Below, in pieces: positions 58,390 to 64,000 of a stretch of DNA of 64,000 bases. Under the pieces are notes generated by a model. That model saw nothing but the letters and a program-made list of their open reading frames with translations, did not search any database and was not told the origin of the DNA. Source of the stretch: UBA7683 sp964643895 (GTDB lineage Bacteria; Patescibacteriota; Saccharimonadia; Saccharimonadales; UBA7683). The stretch spans positions 7,706 through 71,705 of the forward strand of contig CAZXUE010000003.1 in NCBI GenBank assembly GCA_964643895.1, in the 5' to 3' direction. Each line of letters opens with the position of its first letter. Position 1 is the stretch's first letter. A program made the translations under genes and the position numbers.

Positions 58390-60021
58390 ATGAAACAAAT
58401 ACAGGCTTTGAGGGTGATGATGAGCGGTGAATCAGTTTTTCTGACTGGTGCTCCTGGAAGTGGTAAGACATATGTACTAAACCAATTTATTGACTGGGCT
58501 AAAAAACAAAAGAAGCGCGTGGCAATTACGGCAATTACCGGTATTGCGGCCACGCATATTGGTGGCACGACAATTCATAGCTGGTCAGGTCTTGGCATTC
58601 GAGATGAAATCAGTGATCGCGACGAAAAGTGGCTGAAAGATAACGACCGATTGCTGAAGCGTTACAACAATACGGACACTCTGATTATTGACGAGGTTTC
58701 GATGATTCACGGTAAACGGCTTGATATGGTCAATCAGGTGGCAAAGTGGCTGCGCGATTCAGATGAGCCGTTTGGCGGCATGCAGGTTATTTTAACGGGG
58801 GATTTGTTTCAATTGCCACCGATTAATCGTAGTGATACCTCAATTGATTTTGCGCACCTTTCCAATACTTGGCAAGAGCTTAATCCAAAGATCTGTTATT
58901 TGAGTGAGCAGCACCGACAGCAAAATGATCAACTGCTTGATTTGCTTGAAGCAATGCGAGCCGGCGAGGTACTTGATGTTCATTTCGATGCCTTGAGCGA
59001 ACGTCTCGGCGTGGAGGTACCAGATGATGCTTCGGTAACAAAACTCTATTCGCACAACCAGGATGTCGAGCAGATTAACGATTCGCATCTTAAGGCGCTG
59101 AGCGATGATGCGCGAACATTTGTTATGGAAACATATGGCGTGCAAGCTAAGGTTGAGCAGTTGGTTAAAAGTGTTCTCGCTCCCGAGATCTTAGAGCTAA
59201 AAGTTGGTGCTGAGGTGATGTTTGTGGCGAATAACTTTTCCGAAGGGTTCGCGAATGGATCCCGGGGCAGGGTGGTGGACTTTCATGATGGCAAGCCAGT
59301 CGTTGAGATGCAAAAGGGCAGAAGAACGCTCACAGTAGAGCCGCATAGTTGGGCGCTTGAAGAAGATGGCAAAGAGCGGGCACGCGTTACTCAATTGCCG
59401 CTTCGGTTAGCCTGGGCCATAACAATTCATAAAAGCCAAGGCATGAGCCTTGATGGTGCCGAGATCGATCTTTCTCGGGCGTTTACACCAGGCATGGGGT
59501 ATGTGGCGCTTTCTCGGGTACGTAGTCTTGACGGCCTGTATCTTAAAGGAATTAATAATACGGCAATGGCAATGCATCCGGAAATCTTTACATTTGATGA
59601 ACAGATAAGGCAGCTTTCGGAGGCAATCGCCCGCGAAACACCGGAAGAGATGCTGGCAGAGGGGGAGAACACGGCAACGAGCAGCAGCGGTCTTGATGAA
59701 GCACTTTTACAGCTGTTAAAGACCTGGCGTTCGCAGGAAGGCTCAAAACGCAGCGTGCCGCTTTATATGGTTGCCAGTAATAAAACGCTTGACGCCCTGG
59801 CTACGAATAAACCATCGTCACAAAATCAACTCAAGCTCATTTCTGGTATTGGGCCAAAAATGATCGAACGCTACGGGGAGGAGCTGCTGGCCTTGATCCG
59901 AGAACATACTGGTGAAGCAGCCCCTATACAGCCCCGTGATGAGCTGGAGGCATTCTTAACCGCTCGAGACATTGCACTGAGCGAGGAAGATCTTGCGCAG
60001 CTACGAGATATTTTAAAGTGA
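58390..60021 (+). CDS. Pif1/RecD-like helicase with HRDC domain
   Basis: A 543-residue SF1B helicase. Walker A GAPGSGKTY (near 20), Walker B LIIDEVSM, Q-loop ILTGDLFQLPP, QHRQ motif IV, and late WAITIHKSQGMSLDGAEID and YVALSRV motifs. Residues about 435-510 form an HRDC-like domain (PLYMVASNKTLDALATNKPS...GIGPKMIERYGEELL), as in RecQ and some Pif1 proteins. It unwinds G4, R-loops or stalled forks. RNase HI lies two genes upstream. Confidence 0.9.
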   Translation: MKQIQALRVMMSGESVFLTGAPGSGKTYVLNQFIDWAKKQKKRVAITAITGIAATHIGGTTIHSWSGLGIRDEISDRDEKWLKDNDRLLKRYNNTDTLIIDEVSMIHGKRLDMVNQVAKWLRDSDEPFGGMQVILTGDLFQLPPINRSDTSIDFAHLSNTWQELNPKICYLSEQHRQQNDQLLDLLEAMRAGEVLDVHFDALSERLGVEVPDDASVTKLYSHNQDVEQINDSHLKALSDDARTFVMETYGVQAKVEQLVKSVLAPEILELKVGAEVMFVANNFSEGFANGSRGRVVDFHDGKPVVEMQKGRRTLTVEPHSWALEEDGKERARVTQLPLRLAWAITIHKSQGMSLDGAEIDLSRAFTPGMGYVALSRVRSLDGLYLKGINNTAMAMHPEIFTFDEQIRQLSEAIARETPEEMLAEGENTATSSSGLDEALLQLLKTWRSQEGSKRSVPLYMVASNKTLDALATNKPSSQNQLKLISGIGPKMIERYGEELLALIREHTGEAAPIQPRDELEAFLTARDIALSEEDLAQLRDILK

Positions 60022-60072
60022 TTGTCTGTCATGGCAACGCTTTTATGGTTTCATACGGTATACTAATCAGTA

Positions 60073-61335
60073 ATGACGCAGGGTACAAAAATAAATTTGA
60101 AGTTTCCTAAAAAGTTTTTGTGGGGGGCGAGTATTTCAACTCACCAGGTTGAAGGCGGCAATCACAATCAGTGGACGGCGTGGGAGCTGGAGACGGCTCA
60201 GGTAAAAGTGGCTCAGGCACCATATATGTATCAGCATCTGCCGATTTGGGATGAAATTAAAGACCAGGCGCTGAATCCCTCTAACTATGTTTCAGGTAGA
60301 ACGGCAGATCATTTTAAACGTTACGAGGCCGATTTTGATTTGGCTAAAAAACTTCATTTGAACACACTTCGCTTAGGTATAGAATGGTCGCGAATTGAGC
60401 CAAAAGAGGGTGAATTTAATAAAGCTGCATTGAAACACTACCAAAATTATTTTGAAGCGCTTAAAGAACGAGGCATTACCCCTATTATTACATTATGGCA
60501 TTGGACGTTTCCGGAATGGTTTGCCGAGAAGGGTGGCTTTTTGCATCGACGTAACGTGAAGTATTTCGTACGTTACGTACGTCACTTGGCAGAACACCTC
60601 GATATCGATTTTCGTTACGTCATTACCCTTAATGAACCAACGGTGTACGCCGCTATGAGCTACCATGAGCGGCGCTGGCCACCGGAAGGCGGCTCAAAGT
60701 TTGCTATGATCGCTGTCATGCGAAATCTGGCCCGAGCACACCGTAAAAGCTATAGATTGCTCAAAAAGTTGCATCCCAAGGCGCAAATTGGGCTGGCTCA
60801 TAACTGTGCCTATTATTACGGCGGCTACGATTCATGGATCTCTCACTTCATTGCACGCTGGGCGCATTATTTTGCAAATGAATGGTTCGTAGATAGGGTG
60901 AAGCGAACGCAAGACTTCTTTGGTCTGAATTATTATTTTGCAAATCAAGTACTCGGCACACGGGTGCATAATCCTGAAGATAACAAAAAGAATGATCTTG
61001 GCTGGGATATGCAGCCCGATAAAATCCGGCCGCTACTCATGCAGCTGCATCAAAAATACAAGTTGCCCTTTATCATCACCGAAAGTGGCGTAGCGGATCG
61101 AAACGACAAGTACAGAAAGTGGTGGATTGCCCAAAGCGTGAAGGCGATGGATGAAGCCATGAAAGACGGCGTGAAATTGCAGGGCTACATTCACTGGAGC
61201 CTGCTTGATAACTTTGAATGGGCCGAAGGCTTCTGGCCACGTTTTGGCCTTTTGGAAGTCAACTACAAAACCATGAAACGCCGCCCCCGCCAAAGCGCCA
61301 TCTGGTACTCTCGGTTAATTAAGACACTGCAGTGA
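60073..61335 (+). CDS. GH1-family glycoside hydrolase
   Basis: A 420-residue TIM-barrel beta-glycosidase. The acid/base glutamate is in TLNEPTVY (near 190) and the nucleophile in FIITESGVADR (near 339; the usual ITENG has Ser). The N-terminal FLWGASISTHQVEGGNHNQW is typical. No signal peptide, so it acts on imported or internal beta-glycosides. TATACT ends 8 nt before ATG. Confidence 0.92.
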   Translation: MTQGTKINLKFPKKFLWGASISTHQVEGGNHNQWTAWELETAQVKVAQAPYMYQHLPIWDEIKDQALNPSNYVSGRTADHFKRYEADFDLAKKLHLNTLRLGIEWSRIEPKEGEFNKAALKHYQNYFEALKERGITPIITLWHWTFPEWFAEKGGFLHRRNVKYFVRYVRHLAEHLDIDFRYVITLNEPTVYAAMSYHERRWPPEGGSKFAMIAVMRNLARAHRKSYRLLKKLHPKAQIGLAHNCAYYYGGYDSWISHFIARWAHYFANEWFVDRVKRTQDFFGLNYYFANQVLGTRVHNPEDNKKNDLGWDMQPDKIRPLLMQLHQKYKLPFIITESGVADRNDKYRKWWIAQSVKAMDEAMKDGVKLQGYIHWSLLDNFEWAEGFWPRFGLLEVNYKTMKRRPRQSAIWYSRLIKTLQ

Positions 61336-61340
61336 GTGCT

Positions 61341-62198
61341 ATGGCGCATATCAGCACACTATCTATAGAGGTTCCTGCCATGAACGCAGCCTGTAATATT
61401 GCTAAAACAATGGACGACGTGAAGGCGTTTTGCAAAACAAAAGCAGGCTTGGTCCTCATAGGTTCAATTACAGTAGAACCTCGAGAGGGGAATGCTGAAC
61501 CGCGCTGGTTTGTGAGTGATAATCATGCACTCAATTCGTTCGGCATGCCGAATGGTGGCCTCAAGTTTTATAAAATTGAGTTGCCAAAAATGACCCGGGT
61601 AATACATACTGCAAAAAAGCTGGCCGTGCTCAGCATCACAGGATTTTCTAAACAGGAGTATGTGCAGCTTGCAGAGCTGGCAGAAAAGAGCAATATTGAT
61701 ATTCTAGAACTTAACTTTGGCTGCCCGAATGTACACCAGGATGGGCAGCAAGGGCCAATTGTGAGTTTTGATTTTAGCTTGATGGAGGCGATTATCCGCG
61801 CGGTTCAGGCTGTGGTGAATTTGCCGCTGACCATAAAGCTTTCACCGTACAGTAACCCCGAAGATTTAAAAAGAGCAGCGCAGATACTCACCCAAACAAA
61901 GGTGGCAGGCGTGGTTGCCAGTAATACATTTCCGAACGGCTTTATGGGTGGGGAGGATGGCAGGTCTGTTCTAGCGGTGGAGCTTGCAGGGGTAAGCGGT
62001 GGGGCACTCCTTGCAATCAATCTAGGCCAGGTGCGCCAATTCAGGAGGCTTTTACCAGATGATATGGCAATTATCGGCGTAGGCGGGGTAGAGACTAAAG
62101 CTGATGCCGATCTTTATTTTCAAGCAGGTGCTGATATTGTTCAGGCGGCTACATTGATAGTAAGAGATGGCCATGAGGCAATTAATAGGTTAGTTTAA
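61341..62198 (+). CDS. Dihydroorotate dehydrogenase-like flavoprotein
   Basis: A 285-residue FMN TIM barrel of the class 1 DHOD family. ELNFGCPNV contains the cysteine catalytic base, followed by KLSPYSN, VVASNTF, GVSGGAL and IGVGGVETKADA phosphate-binding motifs. It would oxidise dihydroorotate in pyrimidine synthesis, though other pyr genes except pyrG are not in this window. GTG at 61332 overlapping the GH1 stop is an alternative start. Confidence 0.88.
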   Translation: MAHISTLSIEVPAMNAACNIAKTMDDVKAFCKTKAGLVLIGSITVEPREGNAEPRWFVSDNHALNSFGMPNGGLKFYKIELPKMTRVIHTAKKLAVLSITGFSKQEYVQLAELAEKSNIDILELNFGCPNVHQDGQQGPIVSFDFSLMEAIIRAVQAVVNLPLTIKLSPYSNPEDLKRAAQILTQTKVAGVVASNTFPNGFMGGEDGRSVLAVELAGVSGGALLAINLGQVRQFRRLLPDDMAIIGVGGVETKADADLYFQAGADIVQAATLIVRDGHEAINRLV

Positions 62199-62274
62199 AT
62201 TCTGTCATATTGTAGACATTGAAGGCTTGGCAGCGTGCATTCCATAGAGTGCAGAGTAGTACTAGATACTGATA

Positions 62275-62303
62275 TTGACAATATTAGTACTTTATGTTAC
62301 AAT
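62275..62303 (+). promoter_or_regulatory. Consensus promoter with flanking AGTACT repeat
   Basis: TTGACA (62275-62280), 17 nt, TACAAT (62298-62303). AGTACT occurs on both sides of the -35 (near 62258 and 62286), a possible operator. Confidence 0.7.
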
Positions 62304-62329
62304 TAATACTGTAATAAGAAAATAAAAAC

Positions 62330-63853
62330 ATGATAGAACAAACGATTACCGCCACCCCTAATTATGAGACCGATACTAGTCTCGAGCGTGATCTAGCGGT
62401 TATTCAAGAGACTGAAAACTTTATCAGAACTAGCTTAGGTGCGACTAGCTACAAAGGACTGCATCCAAATTTAAAATCTGAAGCAGCTATTCAACAAGTT
62501 ATCGACGAGGTGCGCAGTGGTAAAATTAGTTTAGACATTATGGCGCCATGGGCTCTGGAGATGGTTGGGTATGTCAAGTTACGTTCCAGCCTCAGAGAAG
62601 GGGTGAGTGATGAAGAGGTTGAAAAAGCCGTAGGTTTTGTAGACGAAGATAGCTTTGCGTTTGTCTGGGAGGTTATGGACCGTATATCTGAGGTTGATGC
62701 TGCTTCGTTAGAGATAGAAAGAACAGCCGAAAGAATGTTGACTCAGTTCACTTGGTTTACTCAGCAAGAAGATGGCTACGAGCGATTGGCCAGAGACCCA
62801 CGGTTAGCTGGAATTTTTCACTTGCATGCCGCTGTAGAACTAGCTCAGATACGTGATTTCGAAGCTGCCCTCACAGAGTTGGAGTTTATACAGGAACCAG
62901 GCTTAAGAGATCGTTTTATGAAATTGTTAGCCGAAGTTTTTGAGGCTGATATTACTCCAGTCGATGCAGATGAGTCGCGTCATAATCTGGAGAAAAATGC
63001 TGAATATATTTGTGCCCGCGAGGTCCCTCCAGTCGATGCTGAGATCGATACTCGTGTTACTAGCAATCGTTCGTTAAATACGTTTTTGCAAATGTTTGAT
63101 CCCCTGTCTGAGGGTAGAGTAAAGGCATCGGTGTATGGTTATGAAAACCGACCTGGCAAGGCTCCCAGCAACCGGCCTAGTAGCGGCGACCACAGTGTTA
63201 GGCAGAATAATGAACGAATGCTAGGTCATCAGAGGCGACTTTTCTCGCCGCGCGTTATTTACGGTTCGGTCATTCAGGCCGAGCATATTGCGGATAAAGA
63301 TGATCCGGCTTGGTCATATGGACAGGCCCGGTTTGTATTAAAAGAAGATAGTTCGGCAGTTCGGCAGGCTACGTTTGCCTTTGGTGATACCTTGAACGGA
63401 AGGCCTTTCACCTTAGACCGAAGACTACTACGGTCAGATGCCGATAGGGGCAGTAAAATACTACAAGATACTTTTCAGGGCCACCGTCGCGATACTGGGC
63501 ATGGTAGTCTTCAGCATTACATCGAAGCTCAGGTAGAAGGACTACATATTAAAGATATTGAGGCGATTGTACTCAGGCCTCGACCAATGCCTGCCGAAGA
63601 ATCTGATGTACTCATGGCTACCGCAGAGACCGCTGCGTTGCATGGGATAGACGTTTCTTGTGTTTTTGACTGGCAGGGAATAAAGTCTCGCAATGGAGGC
63701 CACGGCACAGAAGAATTAGTCAACACCGTGATAGCACGGATGACTGAACTAAAGGCGCGTAATCCACACGTTAGGCTGACACTTGAAGTTGGCGATGAAA
63801 CTGATAGCTGGCTTTTTGCTGGATTCGATCAATCGGTGGCTTCAATTAGTTAA
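62330..63853 (+). CDS. Hypothetical protein, 507 aa
   Basis: Large acidic soluble protein that I do not recognise. The first 240 residues are helical and Glu-rich. The C-terminal half (about 290-507) is mixed alpha/beta with conserved-looking RHxxxTGHGSLQHYIEAQVEG and CVFDWQGIKSRNGGHGTEELV motifs. It does not match a family I know. Transcribed from the consensus promoter just upstream. Confidence 0.75.
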   Translation: MIEQTITATPNYETDTSLERDLAVIQETENFIRTSLGATSYKGLHPNLKSEAAIQQVIDEVRSGKISLDIMAPWALEMVGYVKLRSSLREGVSDEEVEKAVGFVDEDSFAFVWEVMDRISEVDAASLEIERTAERMLTQFTWFTQQEDGYERLARDPRLAGIFHLHAAVELAQIRDFEAALTELEFIQEPGLRDRFMKLLAEVFEADITPVDADESRHNLEKNAEYICAREVPPVDAEIDTRVTSNRSLNTFLQMFDPLSEGRVKASVYGYENRPGKAPSNRPSSGDHSVRQNNERMLGHQRRLFSPRVIYGSVIQAEHIADKDDPAWSYGQARFVLKEDSSAVRQATFAFGDTLNGRPFTLDRRLLRSDADRGSKILQDTFQGHRRDTGHGSLQHYIEAQVEGLHIKDIEAIVLRPRPMPAEESDVLMATAETAALHGIDVSCVFDWQGIKSRNGGHGTEELVNTVIARMTELKARNPHVRLTLEVGDETDSWLFAGFDQSVASIS

Positions 63854-63945
63854 CACTGCTTATAAATTGTTAAACGGATAGCGTATTACCTTGTTCGTTT
63901 GCGATAGGGATTATCCTAGTCGAGGTGGGGTGCTGAGTTTGGTGT

Positions 63946-63978
63946 TTATCCCCAGAACTGTGGAAAAGTTGTGGGGAT
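63946..63978. other. DnaA-box-like cluster at window end
   Basis: TTATCCCCA (63946-63954), TGTGGAAAA (63959-63967, inverse of TTTTCCACA) and TTGTGGGGAT (63969-63978, inverse ATCCCCACAA) are one or two mismatches from TTATCCACA. TTATCCTAG lies nearby (63911). Such clusters occur at oriC next to dnaA, which would lie to the right of this window. A TAAAAT -10 ends at base 63999. Confidence 0.4.
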
Positions 63979-64000
63979 TTTGATTTTGGTGGGTAAAATG

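Noticed and set aside
1..64000. tRNA, rRNA, CRISPR or transposase genes
   Set aside because: I searched by eye for T-loop GTTCGA/GTTCAA contexts, regular spaced repeats and transposase motifs and found none that hold up.

Overview
The window looks like a chromosomal segment of a small-genome bacterium of the Candidate Phyla Radiation, most likely Saccharibacteria (TM7). This is inferred from gene content. Cell-wall and division genes are present (MurD plus a MurL-type epimerase, FtsEX with a PcsB-like hydrolase, a FemX-like transferase). There are archaeal-type short ProRS, SecA, short HPF and L27, many lineage-orphan acidic proteins, and almost no biosynthetic operons. TGA is used as an ordinary stop, which argues against the recoded Gracilibacteria/SR1 lineages. 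Two 10-N runs (12197-12206, 35610-35619) show a draft assembly.

Layout. 0.1-6.9 kb: site-2 protease, CAAX protease, a proline-leader attenuator with an orphan gene and proS, greA, a cupin/PLP-fold protein divergent from a TrmB regulator. 6.9-12.8 kb: a lysine-leader attenuator, aspartokinase, a LysRS fused to an AlaX editing domain, and a MacB-like ABC pair. 12.9-18.1 kb: orphan proteins, one broken by an in-frame stop, then serS and hpf. 18.2-20.7 kb: accessory-looking island with two consensus promoters, a structured leader, a strikingly GC-rich membrane-protein gene and a structured RNA-like segment before secA. 20.7-37.4 kb: secA, M16 peptidase, murD-murL, prfB, ftsE-ftsX-pcsB, femX, CtpA-type protease, glycosyltransferase, pyrG, response regulator. 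37.4-49.9 kb: FHA-like protein, rpmA with a Trm11-like methyltransferase carrying an in-frame repeat, membrane proteins, xseAB, a giant palindrome, a histidine kinase-response regulator-recO cluster. 49.9-64 kb: a glycine-leader attenuator and glyS, peptidase E, an AbrB-VapC module, a membrane redox pair, a second TrmB, RNase H, a Pif1-HRDC helicase, GH1 glycosidase, DHOD, and DnaA-box-like sequence at the right edge.

The most interesting regulatory theme is that three aminoacyl-tRNA synthetase transcription units (proS, lysS, glyS) are each preceded by a promoter, a 15-28 codon ORF holding codons for the cognate amino acid, and a terminator hairpin. This is the layout of ribosome-mediated attenuation. 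A second theme is that about twenty genes have a -10 hexamer only 6-9 nt before the start codon and no Shine-Dalgarno sequence, which predicts leaderless mRNAs. A third is palindromic repeats, one copy of which sits in frame inside a coding sequence, as Rickettsia palindromic elements do.
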